Program-made: the position numbers and the translations under genes | Assembly (NCBI RefSeq): GCF_041435215.1 | Contig: NZ_CP108394.1 | Span: forward strand, 3,224,001-3,288,000 | Source of the DNA: Streptomyces sp. NBC_01314 | GTDB lineage: Bacteria; Actinomycetota; Actinomycetes; Streptomycetales; Streptomycetaceae | DNA length: 64,000 bases | Direction of reading: 5' to 3' | Part shown: positions 1 to 8,741 of the stretch, in pieces | Layout: each line of letters opens with the position of its first letter | Numbering within the stretch: the stretch's first letter is position 1 | Notes under the pieces: generated by a model | What the model was told of the DNA's origin: nothing | The model's input: only the letters and a program-made list of their open reading frames with translations | The model's database searches: none

Positions 1-136
1 CGTCGTACCAGAGGCACACCGCGGCGACCGGGGTCAGGTGGTCCTCGGAGAGCACCACGCGCAGGCCGTTGTCCAGGCGGTGCTCCTTCACTGTCAGGCC
101 TTCGGAGCCGGCCTCGGCTGTGGCCGTGTGACCCAT
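1..136 (-). CDS. M16 family metallopeptidase, N-terminal fragment
   Basis: Only the first 45 codons lie in the window; the gene runs off the left edge. The ATG at 134-136 opens MGHTATAEAGSEGLTVKEHR, followed by LDNGLRVVLSEDHLTPVAAV. The 'LDNGLRVVLSEDHLTP..AVCLWY' pattern is the usual start of pitrilysin/insulinase-type (M16) zinc peptidases and mitochondrial-processing-peptidase-like proteins. The inverted HxxEH zinc site would lie downstream, outside the window, so activity cannot be judged. It is transcribed divergently from parC, with 372 bp between the two genes. The identification rests on a short segment, but the pattern is characteristic. Confidence 0.72.
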   Translation of the reverse strand, partial: MGHTATAEAGSEGLTVKEHRLDNGLRVVLSEDHLTPVAAVCLWYD

Positions 137-508
137 GGGCGGTACGTCCCTTCGATCGCTGTGCTGTGTGCGCGGGATCCGTCGTGGAATCGTCGTGGAA
201 ACCGCTGTTTTCCTGCCGGTCCTGCCACTGTATGCAAGCGCGCGGACCCCCGGAGAAGTTCCCGGGCGTCGTACGCCGAGAGCGAGATGGGGGTTGCCGC
301 AGGCGGTCACTGGTTAAAGTCGGCGCACGCTGTTGACGCGACGGCTCGCGAGGCCGTGCCCGGCGGTCGGCGCCGGGTCGTGTCGGGGTTGTCAGTACGG
401 CAGTCCACAATGGTGCGCGTCAGATCCCGTTCAGCTCTCGGTGAGAGTGAGCCGGAGACGTGAGCGCGCCCCGTAGGTGAGCGACCAGAGAAAGAGGAGC
501 CGGCAGCG
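137..508. other. Divergent intergenic region, M16 peptidase / parC
   Basis: This stretch must hold the promoters of both neighbours. A TTGACG at 333-338 could be a -35, but no convincing -10 lies at the right distance, so I make no promoter call. The parC ribosome site (AGAGGAG, about 494-500) is clear. Short open frames here lack ribosome sites and family features. Confidence 0.4.
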
Positions 509-2965
509 ATGGCCCGCCGCAGCACGAAGACCCCGCCGCCCGACGACGCGTTCGAGGAGCGGATCCTCGACATCGACGTCGTCGACGAGATGCAGGGCTC
601 CTTCCTGGAGTACGCGTACTCGGTCATCTACTCCCGAGCCCTGCCGGACGCCCGTGACGGTCTGAAGCCGGTGCACCGCCGGATCGTCTACCAGATGAAC
701 GAGATGGGCCTGCGCCCCGACCGCGGCTATGTGAAGTGCGCCCGTGTCGTCGGCGAGGTCATGGGTAAGTTGCACCCGCACGGCGACTCGTCGATCTACG
801 ACGCCCTGGTGCGCCTCGCCCAGCCCTTCTCCATGCGGGTCCCCCTGATCGACGGACACGGCAACTTCGGCTCGCTGGGCAACGACGACCCGCCGGCCGC
901 CATGCGGTACACCGAGTGCCGGATGGCCGACGCGACGAGCCTGATGACGGAGTCGATCGAGGAGAACACGGTCGACTTCTCCCCGAACTACGACGGCCAG
1001 GAGCAGGAGCCGGTGGCGCTGCCCGCCGCCTTCCCGAACCTGCTGGTCAACGGCGCGTCCGGCATCGCCGTCGGTATGGCCACCAACATGCCGCCGCACA
1101 ACCTGGGCGAGGTCATCGCGGCGGCCCGCCACCTCATCCGGTATCCGAACGCCGACCTGGACACGCTGATGAAGCACGTCCCGGGCCCCGACCTGCCCAC
1201 CGGCGGCCGGATCGTCGGCCTCTCCGGTATCAGGGACGCGTACGCGACGGGCCGCGGTACCTTCAAGATCCGCGCCACGGTGACGGTGGACAACGTGACG
1301 GCCCGCCGCAAGGGCCTGATCGTCACCGAACTGCCGTTCTCCGTCGGTCCGGAGAAGGTGATCGCCAAGATCAAGGACCTGGTCGGCTCCAAGAAGCTGC
1401 AGGGCATCGCCGACGTCAAGGACCTCACCGACCGCGCGCACGGCCTGCGCCTGGTCATCGAGATCAAGAACGGCTTCGTGCCGGAGGCGGTCCTGGAGCA
1501 GCTCTACAAACTGACGCCGATGGAGGAGTCCTTCGGCATCAACAACGTGGCCCTGGTCGACGGACAGCCCCTCACCCTGGGCCTCAAGGAGCTGCTGGAG
1601 GTCTACCTCGACCACCGCTTCGAGGTCGTGCGGCGCCGTTCGGAGTTCCGCCGCGGCAAGAAGCGCGACCGTCTTCACCTGGTCGAGGGTCTGCTCACCG
1701 CGCTGGTGGACATCGACGAGGTCATCCGGCTGATCCGCTCCAGCGACAACTCCGCGCAGGCCAAGGAACGCCTGATCGAGCGCTTCTCCCTGTCGGACAT
1801 CCAGACGCAGTACATCCTCGACACCCCGCTGCGCCGCCTCACCAGGTTCGACCGCATCGAGCTGGAGTCCGAGAAGGAACGGCTCAACGCCGAGATCGCC
1901 GAGCTGACCCGCATCCTGGAGTCGGACGCGGAGCTGCGCAAGATGGTCTCCGGCGAACTGGCCGCGGTGTCCAAGAAGTTCGGCACCGAGCGCCGTACGG
2001 TCCTGCTGGAGTCCTCGGGCACCCAGGTGGCCGCGGTCCCGCTCCAGGTGGCGGACGACCCGTGCCGGGTGCTGCTGTCGTCGACGGGTCTGGTGGCCCG
2101 TACGGCCAATGGTGAGCCCTTCGCGGCGGACGAGGACGGCAAGCGCGCCAAGCACGACGTCATCGTCTCCGCGGTCCCGGCGACGGCCCGGGGCGAGGTG
2201 GGCGCGGTGACCTCCACCGGCCGCCTGCTGCGCCTGAGCGTGGTCGATCTGCCGCAGCTGCCGGACACGTCGGCGGCCCCCAACCTGTCGGGCGGCGCCC
2301 CGCTCGCGGAGTTCCTCTCCCTCCAGGACGGCGAGACGGTCATCTGTCTGATGACGCTCGACGAGTCGTCGCCGGGGCTGGCCATCGGCACCGAGCAGGG
2401 CGTCGTCAAGCGCGTGGTCCCCGACTACCCGACCAACAAGGAGGAGCTGGAGGTCATCACCCTCAAGGAGGGTGACCGGATCGTCGGCGCCATCGAGCTG
2501 CGCACCGGCGAGGAGGACCTGGTCTTCATCACGGACGACGCCCAGTTGTTGCGCTACCAGGCTTCCCAGGTCCGCCCGCAGGGCCGCCCGGCCGGTGGTA
2601 TGGCCGGCATCAAGCTCACCGAGGGCGCGAAGGTCATCTCCTTCACGGCCGTCGACCCTGCGGCGGACGCGGTCGTCTTCACGGTGGCGGGCTCCCGCGG
2701 CACCCTCGACGACTCCGTCCAGACCACGGCCAAGCTCACCCCCTTCGACCAGTACCCACGCAAGGGCCGCGCCACGGGCGGCGTCCGCTGCCAGCGGTTC
2801 CTCAGGGGCGAGGACTGCCTGTCCATCGCCTGGGCGGGGCCCGTCCCGGCCCGAGCCGCCCAGAAGAACGGCACCCCGGCCGATCTCCCGGAGATGGACC
2901 CGCGCCGCGACGGCTCGGGTGTGTCCCTGGGCAAGACGGTGGCCTCGGTGGCGGGGCCGGTGTGA
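509..2965 (+). CDS. parC: DNA topoisomerase IV subunit A
   Basis: Type IIA topoisomerase A subunit, 818 aa. With ParE it decatenates daughter chromosomes and relaxes supercoils. The breakage-reunion domain fills about the first 500 residues. The catalytic tyrosine is Y134 in AAMRYTE. The HPHGDSSIYD motif (residues 89-98) contains S94 and D98, which match the E. coli GyrA quinolone-pocket positions 83 and 87. A helical region around 390-460 precedes the C-terminal beta-pinwheel, which lacks an obvious GyrA-box (QRRGGKG), favouring ParC over GyrA. The partner parE lies about 9 kb away at 11966-14086, as is usual in Streptomyces, rather than next to it. The ATG at 509 follows an AGAGGAG site. 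It converges with the CobW-type gene, only 10 bp from stop to stop. Confidence 0.95.
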   Translation: MARRSTKTPPPDDAFEERILDIDVVDEMQGSFLEYAYSVIYSRALPDARDGLKPVHRRIVYQMNEMGLRPDRGYVKCARVVGEVMGKLHPHGDSSIYDALVRLAQPFSMRVPLIDGHGNFGSLGNDDPPAAMRYTECRMADATSLMTESIEENTVDFSPNYDGQEQEPVALPAAFPNLLVNGASGIAVGMATNMPPHNLGEVIAAARHLIRYPNADLDTLMKHVPGPDLPTGGRIVGLSGIRDAYATGRGTFKIRATVTVDNVTARRKGLIVTELPFSVGPEKVIAKIKDLVGSKKLQGIADVKDLTDRAHGLRLVIEIKNGFVPEAVLEQLYKLTPMEESFGINNVALVDGQPLTLGLKELLEVYLDHRFEVVRRRSEFRRGKKRDRLHLVEGLLTALVDIDEVIRLIRSSDNSAQAKERLIERFSLSDIQTQYILDTPLRRLTRFDRIELESEKERLNAEIAELTRILESDAELRKMVSGELAAVSKKFGTERRTVLLESSGTQVAAVPLQVADDPCRVLLSSTGLVARTANGEPFAADEDGKRAKHDVIVSAVPATARGEVGAVTSTGRLLRLSVVDLPQLPDTSAAPNLSGGAPLAEFLSLQDGETVICLMTLDESSPGLAIGTEQGVVKRVVPDYPTNKEELEVITLKEGDRIVGAIELRTGEEDLVFITDDAQLLRYQASQVRPQGRPAGGMAGIKLTEGAKVISFTAVDPAADAVVFTVAGSRGTLDDSVQTTAKLTPFDQYPRKGRATGGVRCQRFLRGEDCLSIAWAGPVPARAAQKNGTPADLPEMDPRRDGSGVSLGKTVASVAGPV

Positions 2966-2975
2966 GCCGAGGCGT

Positions 2976-4157
2976 TCACCGGTAGTCGTAGGAGGCCTCG
3001 GGCTCCTCGGCCACCACCTCCTGGACGTAGCGAAGGACGCCCCACATGCCGTGCTCGTCGGCCTGCGGGGCGTCGTTCTCGGCCCTGCACGCCTCCAACT
3101 CCTTGAGCAGCGCGGGGGCGTCGATTCCGGCTCCGATGAGCACGAGTTGACTGAGACGGCTCTCGTCACCGTTCCCGTCGCACTCCGCCCAGGGCTCCGG
3201 GTAGAACCGCAGGAACCGCCCGACCGCATGCACGGCGTAGCGGTTCCGGGGGTCGTACGGCCCGAAGTCGACGTACCCCTTGATGCGGTAGAGCCCGTCG
3301 GCCCTCCCGTCCAGGAACCCCATGAGCCGCCGGGGGTCGACCGGCACGTCGGAGACGAAGGCGACGCTGTCGTAGCCGGAGTGCAGATGCCCGGCGTGAT
3401 CGTGCCCGTCCTCCTCGTCCTCCTCGTCCTGCCCGTCGCGGTCGTGCCGGTGGAGGTCGTCGAAGGAGAGCTGACCGATGCGCTCCTCGGAGGGCCGGCA
3501 GTCGAAGAGGAACTCGGGGTCGATGCGCCCGTAGGTGGCGGGCACGACGGCCGCACGGTCGCTGAGCGACCGGACGAGCGACAGGACCCGCTCCCCGTCC
3601 TCGGCCCGGTCGAGCTTGTTGACGACAACGAGGTCGGCGAGGGCCAGATGCCGGTCGATCTCGGGATGCCGCCGCCGGGTCTCCGGGAACTCGGCCGCGT
3701 CCACGACTTCGACGAGTCCGCCGTACACCACCCGGGGGCTCTCACTGGCGAGCACCATCCGCACGAGCTCCTGCGGCTCGGCCAGCCCGCTCGCCTCGAT
3801 GACGATGACGTCGATCCCGGCAGCGGGCTCGGCGAGCCTCTCCAGATAGACATCCAGCTCACTGACGTCGACGGCACAGCACAGACACCCGTTGCCCAGC
3901 GACACGGTGGAATCGCCGAGCGCCCCGGCCACGGCCATCGCGTCGATCTCGATCGCCCCGAAGTCGTTGACGACGGCACCGATACGGCTGCCGCCACTGC
4001 GGTGGAGAAGGTGATTGAGCAGGGTGGTCTTACCGGAACCGAGGAACCCGGCGAGGACGACGACGGGAACCTGCGGCGAACCCTGCGGACTCGGCCCTGG
4101 CCCCTGCCCCTGCCCCTGCCCCAGTCCCGGACCCTGCCTCGACGACTGGTTCAACAC
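2976..4157 (-). CDS. CobW/COG0523-family GTPase (metal insertase/chaperone type)
   Basis: G3E-family P-loop GTPase of the CobW/CobW_C type; members deliver zinc, cobalt or other metals to client proteins. The Walker A is GFLGSGKTT near residue 40. The metal-binding GNGCLCC motif and the guanine-specificity NKLD are present. A charged His/Asp/Glu stretch (HDRDGQDEEDEEDGHDHAGH) sits before the C-terminal CobW_C domain and is typical of metal-loaded members. The N-terminus carries a Gly/Gln/Pro run encoded by the CCCCTG hexamer repeat at 4101-4124. The start is uncertain: GTG 4157 or TTG 4154 follow a GAGAGGG purine tract, while an upstream GTG at 4208 has no ribosome site. The metal cannot be predicted from sequence alone, and I saw no zinc-uptake regulator site. 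Confidence 0.88.
   Translation of the reverse strand: MLNQSSRQGPGLGQGQGQGPGPSPQGSPQVPVVVLAGFLGSGKTTLLNHLLHRSGGSRIGAVVNDFGAIEIDAMAVAGALGDSTVSLGNGCLCCAVDVSELDVYLERLAEPAAGIDVIVIEASGLAEPQELVRMVLASESPRVVYGGLVEVVDAAEFPETRRRHPEIDRHLALADLVVVNKLDRAEDGERVLSLVRSLSDRAAVVPATYGRIDPEFLFDCRPSEERIGQLSFDDLHRHDRDGQDEEDEEDGHDHAGHLHSGYDSVAFVSDVPVDPRRLMGFLDGRADGLYRIKGYVDFGPYDPRNRYAVHAVGRFLRFYPEPWAECDGNGDESRLSQLVLIGAGIDAPALLKELEACRAENDAPQADEHGMWGVLRYVQEVVAEEPEASYDYR
4101..4124. repeat. CCCCTG hexanucleotide repeat (3 copies plus CCCCAG)
   Basis: Three tandem CCCCTG units plus one CCCCAG variant lie inside the 5' end of the CobW-type gene and encode its GQGQGQ segment. Related CCCC(A/T)G arrays recur at 6811-6868 and 60054-60071. 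Confidence 0.85.
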
Positions 4158-4524
4158 GCGCCCTCTCTCACACCGTTGCATGCGCCGGCTCACGGCCGAC
4201 CACCGCACGAGGGCGGCTCATGGACCGGCTCTCACCGGGACGCCGCAGCTCTCGTCCGTCCATTGAATGCCGCCCCAGGATACGAGTGAGGGCGAGCCCC
4301 CCGTGGAGTGAACGATTGTTGGCGGCGCCCGCGGGGCACACGTCGGGCATGCGCCGGTCCGCGCGACCCGCTCATCCCTCCGTGCGCCTCCTCTCCGCCT
4401 CCCTGCCGACCAGCGCCGCTCGGCGACACTGAGAGGCGGCAAGCGCCGCCCACCGCTCGCCGGTCCCCATCCCGTCGACCCGCGTCCGACGACCGGCGGA
4501 CGGCCGCCTGAACCGGGGGTTGAC
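4158..4524. other. Divergent intergenic region, CobW-type GTPase / DUF6082-type gene
   Basis: Overlapping short frames on both strands here lack ribosome sites and recognisable motifs. A GGGGG tract at about 4515-4519 serves as ribosome site for the gene at 4525. No confident promoter or operator was found. Confidence 0.35.
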
Positions 4525-5073
4525 ATGGCCACACAGAATCCTGGGGCACGGGGACTCGGCCCCGCCGCGGCAGCGGGTCTCGCCTTCGCGGTGGGAGCGC
4601 TGGGCACGTTCGCCGTGGAGCGGCGCATCCACACCGTGCTTCGGCGCCTGGAACGGCTGGAGCGCGAGACCGAGCAGCGTGCGGCCCTGATCGCCTATCA
4701 GCGGCACAACTTCGACCTGGTCATGAAGGCTGCCGCGGACCCGACCCTGCTGCCCGTGCTGAACGCCTACGAGGAGGAACTGCCCACCGACAGGCAGCGG
4801 CAGTACCTCTTCGCCAATCTCCTCTACACGCACGTCCTGCAGGGTTACCGGGTGGGCGTCTTCAGCCGGGCCGAACTGTACGGGCACCTCCGCGGCATCT
4901 TTCAGAGCACCCTGATGCGCGACTACTGGGCTGCCACGCGTCACCACCGGTCGAGTCTGAAGGAGGGCTCGGAGGAGTCGGAGATCGGCAGGATGGTCGA
5001 CACCTTGATCAGCGACCTGGAGGACGCGAGCACGGACGAGTGGTGGGTCGTGGGCGATCCGCCCGCCGAGTGA
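4525..5073 (+). CDS. DUF6082-type protein with N-terminal membrane anchor
   Basis: A 182-aa protein with a short alanine-rich hydrophobic stretch near residues 11-32, which could be a membrane anchor, followed by charged helices (RRLERLERETEQRAALIAYQ). The segment YQRHNFDLVMKAAADPTLLP and the later 'RQYLFANLLYTHVLQGYRVG...RDYWAATRHHR' resemble the actinobacterial DUF6082 family, whose members often sit beside regulators and small orphan proteins. No function is established. The ATG follows GGGGG at 5-bp spacing. The next gene, a 78-aa orphan, is on the same strand 268 bp downstream. The family assignment is from memory of the pattern, not a search. Confidence 0.6.
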   Translation: MATQNPGARGLGPAAAAGLAFAVGALGTFAVERRIHTVLRRLERLERETEQRAALIAYQRHNFDLVMKAAADPTLLPVLNAYEEELPTDRQRQYLFANLLYTHVLQGYRVGVFSRAELYGHLRGIFQSTLMRDYWAATRHHRSSLKEGSEESEIGRMVDTLISDLEDASTDEWWVVGDPPAE

Positions 5074-5341
5074 GGCGGGTCGCGGACTGACGGTCGGCTT
5101 ACCGAGGAGAGCCGCGGACGAGCCGTCGGCCGAGTGCGGCAGTTCGCTAGCCAGCCGACCGACGAGCGCAACCTTCTTCACCCCCTTCACCCCCTACGGC
5201 GCTCGCCGCGCGTATCGCGACCCCTGCCCCTGGCTTCACTCCATCGCGTCTTCGATGCATGCGCATCAACCGGCTCGGGACGGCTAGGTTGGCCCCGCCC
5301 GTTTCACCACTCACCACTCACAGCTCAAGGATCGAATCCCG

Positions 5342-5578
5342 TTGAAAATCGTGCGCCGCATCGGTGCGTCCCCTCGCGAGAGGGGCAGTGCCGCGGGGCA
5401 GACATGCCCAGACATCTTCGAACTGCAGGATGGCAACTTCGCAGTGATCGGGACCGACCAGACAGAGAGACTCGACCCCGAGCTTCCTGCTGACGCCTCG
5501 CGCGCTGACTACGAGAGGATCGTGGTCATCAGCCGCGACACTCTCATCCGGGCAAAGTCGGACATCCCCGACGCCTGA
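5342..5578 (+). CDS. Small conserved Streptomyces protein (78 aa), unknown function
   Basis: The core 'CPDIFELQDGNFAVIGTDQT' followed by 'RIVVISRDTLIRAKSDIP' matches a short orphan family I have seen repeatedly in Streptomyces beside XRE regulators and DUF397/DUF6879-type genes. It has no membrane segment, signal peptide or catalytic motif. The TTG at 5342 follows AAGGA with a long spacing; a GTG at 5351 is an alternative start. The codon pattern is less G/C-biased than that of its neighbours, consistent with an accessory gene. Function unknown. Confidence 0.55.
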   Translation: MKIVRRIGASPRERGSAAGQTCPDIFELQDGNFAVIGTDQTERLDPELPADASRADYERIVVISRDTLIRAKSDIPDA

Positions 5579-5759
5579 TCCTTCACGGGGGCTCGCCTGC
5601 ACTACAGCGCGGGCCCCTCGCGCCGCCGTCCCACGACGGCGAGCGCCTCGGTCCCGGTCGGGCCACCCCGGCACGTTGCGACCCGAGGTCGTCCGTTCAC
5701 GCCCCCTGCACGCCCCCGGCGCACCCCTTCGGCCCGGCCGGAAGTCGCTCGGGCGGAAG

Positions 5760-5778
5760 TCAGGTTAGGCTCACCTCT
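5760..5778 (+). promoter_or_regulatory. Iron box (DmdR1/IdeR-type operator) over a leaderless promoter
   Basis: The 19-mer TCAGGTTAGGCTCACCTCT matches the actinobacterial iron-box pattern TTAGGTTAGGCTCACCTAA at 16 of 19 positions. It ends exactly one base before the GTG start at 5779. TAGGCT (5766-5771) inside it has the form and position of a -10 hexamer, 7 bp before the start, so the transcript is probably leaderless. Iron-loaded repressor bound here would block RNA polymerase directly. Confidence 0.8.
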
Positions 5779-6717
5779 GTGAGTACGTGCACATCCGCGT
5801 CCCGACACCTCGACGAGCCTCTCGCGGGGACCGCCGCCACGGCGAGGACATGGCTGCTGCTGGAGCAGCCCGGTCCCTGGGGCGTCAAGGCGCTCACTTC
5901 GAGCCACCTCGACCCCGTGCTCGGCCGCGCCCTCGAAGCCGCGGCAGAGGGCACCGGCGTACGCGTGGCGCTCATCCGGCGCCCCGGCCGCCACGCGGAC
6001 TGCCGAGAGGTCCGCGAGCGCCGTGTGTATGTGGCCCACACCGTTCCCGGGAACGTCTGGCTGCACAGCGCCATGACGTCCGCCCCAGAGCGGCTGCTCG
6101 ACCTCGACTTCACCGCCCTCGGCCAAGGCGACCACCACACCTTCGGGACGGTGCTGCGGGGCCGCCGCCACACCGGCGCCCCCCTCGCACTCGTCTGCAC
6201 CAACGGCAGGCGCGACCGCTGCTGCGCCCTCCTCGGCCGGCCGCTCGCCGCCGAACTGGCCGCCTCCGGAGTCGAGGGCACCTGGGAGGTCACCCATCTG
6301 GGTGGTCACCGCTTCTCCCCCACCCTGCTCGTGCTGCCCTTCGGTTACGTGTACGGCCGCGCCGAGGCCCAGCACGTCAAGGAGGTCCTCCGAGGCGTAC
6401 GGGAAGGCCGCGTCGTCACCGAGGGGTGCCGCGGGAGCTCCGCCTGGGAGCGTCCCGGGCAGGCGGCCGAACTGGCGGTGCGGACCGAGACCGGTGAGGA
6501 CGCGGCCGACGCGCTCACGGTCCTCCGCACGGACGGCGCGGCACCGCGCTGGGAGGTGACCGTCGCCCACACCGACGGCCGCCGCTGGACCGTCTCCGTC
6601 GCCCAGGGCTCCGCCCAGCCGCCCCGCCCGGAGAGCTGCGGCTCACCGCTGGGCTCCCCGGCGAGGATGGACGTACTGACCGTGCGCGAGCTGTCACCGG
6701 CCGCGCTCGCGCGCTAG
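5779..6717 (+). CDS. Sucrase/ferredoxin-like (thioredoxin-fold Fe-S) protein, iron-regulated
   Basis: Sucraseferredoxin-like family protein, 312 aa. Its signatures are CTNGRRDRCCALLGRPLAAE, with a cysteine set suited to a [2Fe-2S] cluster, and WEVTHLGGHRFSPTLLVLPF with the following GYVYG. Family members have a thioredoxin-like ferredoxin fold. The name is historical and sucrase activity is not expected; a redox role is more likely. The GTG start at 5779 directly abuts an iron box, which indicates repression in iron-replete cells by a DmdR1/IdeR-type regulator and suggests a role in iron acquisition, for example electron transfer to ferric siderophores; that last step is inference. It is a single gene, followed by a hexamer repeat and then the two-component system. 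Confidence 0.85.
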   Translation: MSTCTSASRHLDEPLAGTAATARTWLLLEQPGPWGVKALTSSHLDPVLGRALEAAAEGTGVRVALIRRPGRHADCREVRERRVYVAHTVPGNVWLHSAMTSAPERLLDLDFTALGQGDHHTFGTVLRGRRHTGAPLALVCTNGRRDRCCALLGRPLAAELAASGVEGTWEVTHLGGHRFSPTLLVLPFGYVYGRAEAQHVKEVLRGVREGRVVTEGCRGSSAWERPGQAAELAVRTETGEDAADALTVLRTDGAAPRWEVTVAHTDGRRWTVSVAQGSAQPPRPESCGSPLGSPARMDVLTVRELSPAALAR

Positions 6718-6810
6718 GCGCACCCGGCCATGACCTGGGTGACAGCCGGCTGATCGGTGGCCTGTCGCGGCACAGCCGCCGGTCGACAGGCCAGCCGGCC
6801 GACAGTCCGC

Positions 6811-6868
6811 CCAGCCCCAGCCCCAGCCCCAGCCCCAGCCCCAGCCCCAGCCCCAGCCCCAGCCCCAG
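6811..6868. repeat. (CCCCAG)n tandem repeat, about 9.7 copies
   Basis: A perfect 6-bp tandem array of CCCCAG lies between the ferredoxin-like gene and the histidine kinase gene. The complementary strand has runs of four G separated by CT, which could form a G-quadruplex in the template strand ahead of the kinase gene. It is not a CRISPR: there are no spacers. Confidence 0.95.
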
Positions 6869-6965
6869 CCCGCGGCTCCGGGGTCCCCGTCGCCGTGCAA
6901 ACACCCGGCACCTGAGATCCACGCCACACCCCTCTACGACCGGCCCACCCTGTCCACGTACCGTC

Positions 6966-8741
6966 ATGGGCATGAGCCCCACTCCCCCCGCACGCCGTCT
7001 GCGTCTCGGTATGCCGCGGCGGGTTTTCTCGCAGGTCCTGCTGATGCAGGTGGCGATCGCCGCCGGTGTCGCCGTGCTCGCGACCGGGCTGTTCCTCGCG
7101 CCGCTCAGCGAACAACTGGACGACCAGGCGATGCGTAGGGCCCTCGCGATCGCGCAGACCACCGCGGTCCAGCCGCAGATCGCGGAGGACCTGGTGTCGA
7201 CGCGGCCGTCCGTGAACGGCCCCGTACAGGTCGAGGCCGAGCGGATCCGGAAGGCCAGCGGAGCCGAGTACGTGGTCGTGATGGACAGGGTCGGGGTGCG
7301 CTGGTCGCACCCCGACCCGGCGGAGATCGGCGGGCTCGTCTCGACCGACCCACGCCGAGCCCTCGCCGGGAACGAGGTCATGGAGATCGACTCGGGGACG
7401 CTGGGACGCTCCGCCCGGGGCAAGGTGCCGCTGCGCGACGCCGACGGGAAGATCGTCGGTGCCGTCTCGGTGGGTATCGAGTACGACAGCGTGCGCGCCC
7501 GGCTGATCCACGCGATCCCCGGGCTCCTGGCGTACGCCGGCGGAGCCATGGCTGTCGGGGCGCTGGCCGCGTATCTGATCTCACGGCGGGTTCACCGCCA
7601 GACCCGGGACCTGGCCTTCTCCGATATCGCGGGGCTGCTGGCGGAGCGCGAGGCAATGCTGCACGGCATCCGGGAGGGCGTGGTCGCGCTGGACCGCGCC
7701 GGGCGCGTACGCCTCCTCAACGACGAGGCGCGGCGGCTGCTCGGGATAGGCGACGAGGCGGTCGGCAGGTCGCTCGACGACGCGCTCGGCCCCGGCCGTA
7801 CGACCGATGTGCTGGCGGGCCGCGTCACCGGCACCGACCTGCTGACCGTGCGCGGTCAGCGCGTGCTGGTCACCAACCGCATGCCCACCGACGACGGCGG
7901 CGCCGTCGCCACCCTGCGCGACCGCACCGAGCTGGAGCAGCTCGGCCGCGAACTCGACTCCACGCGCGGTCTGACGGACGCCCTGCGCGCCCAGGACCAC
8001 GAGCACGCCAACCGGATGCACACGCTCCTCGGCCTGCTCGAACTGGAGATGTACGACGAGGCGGTGGAGTTCGTCGGCGAGGTGGTCGGCGACCACCGGG
8101 CGACCGCCGAGCAGTTCACCGAGAAGATCCACGATCCGCTGCTCGCCGCGGTACTGGTCGGCAAGGCGACCGTCGCGGCCGAGCGCGGAGTGGCCCTGTC
8201 GGTCGCGGGCGGCACGATGCTGCCCGACCGGCTGATCGACCCCCGTGGGCTGGTCACGATCGTCGGCAACCTCGTCGACAACGCCCTGGACGCCGTCGCG
8301 GGCACGCCGCACGCGCGCGTGGAGGTCGATCTGCGCGCCGAGGGGCGTACGGCGATCCTCCGGGTCCGCGACACCGGCCCCGGAGTCCCACCCGACAAGC
8401 GCGAGTTGATCTTCACGGAGGGCTGGTCCACCAAGGCGCCGCCGGCCCATCGCGAGCGCGGCATCGGCCTCTCCCTGGTGCGTCGGCTCGCCGAGCGGCA
8501 GGGCGGCAGCGCCCGGGTCGCGGAGGCGGCGGGCGGTGGCGCGGAGTTCACCGTCGTCCTGCCCGACGCACTAGCGGAACAGGGCCTGGTGACGCCGACG
8601 CCCACACCGGCGCTTATCTCTACGGCACCCGCCGACGAGCCGGCCCGGCAGGACGAGCCGACGGCCGGCCTCGACGGACGACCGGGCCCCGAGCGGGAGC
8701 CCGAAACCGCCATCACAGCCGCCGACAAGGAGTCGCGATGA
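6966..8741 (+). CDS. Sensor histidine kinase, CitA/DcuS (DpiB) type
   Basis: A 591-aa membrane sensor kinase of the citrate/C4-dicarboxylate class. One transmembrane helix lies near residues 20-45. A periplasmic CitA-like PAS domain (about 46-180, 'EYVVVMDRVGVRWSHPDP') and a second helix (about 180-202) follow. After these come a cytoplasmic PAS (about 215-325), a dimerisation/phosphoacceptor helix with AQDHEHANRMHTLLGLLE (H345) and an HATPase domain with NLVDNALDA and RDTGPGVP. This Q-x-H-E-x-x-N-x-x-H box is diagnostic of the DpiB/CitA group. The C-terminal 60 residues are Pro/Thr/Glu-rich and probably disordered. ATG 6966 or 6972 could be the start. The downstream regulator overlaps by ATGA. 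The target is probably the convergent symporter operon, as in other CitAB/DctBD loci, but this is inferred from location. Confidence 0.9.
   Translation: MGMSPTPPARRLRLGMPRRVFSQVLLMQVAIAAGVAVLATGLFLAPLSEQLDDQAMRRALAIAQTTAVQPQIAEDLVSTRPSVNGPVQVEAERIRKASGAEYVVVMDRVGVRWSHPDPAEIGGLVSTDPRRALAGNEVMEIDSGTLGRSARGKVPLRDADGKIVGAVSVGIEYDSVRARLIHAIPGLLAYAGGAMAVGALAAYLISRRVHRQTRDLAFSDIAGLLAEREAMLHGIREGVVALDRAGRVRLLNDEARRLLGIGDEAVGRSLDDALGPGRTTDVLAGRVTGTDLLTVRGQRVLVTNRMPTDDGGAVATLRDRTELEQLGRELDSTRGLTDALRAQDHEHANRMHTLLGLLELEMYDEAVEFVGEVVGDHRATAEQFTEKIHDPLLAAVLVGKATVAAERGVALSVAGGTMLPDRLIDPRGLVTIVGNLVDNALDAVAGTPHARVEVDLRAEGRTAILRVRDTGPGVPPDKRELIFTEGWSTKAPPAHRERGIGLSLVRRLAERQGGSARVAEAAGGGAEFTVVLPDALAEQGLVTPTPTPALISTAPADEPARQDEPTAGLDGRPGPEREPETAITAADKESR

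Noticed and set aside
431..3997. A 1188-codon open frame antisense to parC and entering the CobW-type gene
   Set aside because: It mirrors the third-position G/C bias of parC on the other strand, has low-complexity composition and no family motif or ribosome site.
6811..6868. Tandem array considered as a CRISPR
   Set aside because: It has 6-bp units with no spacers and no cas genes nearby.
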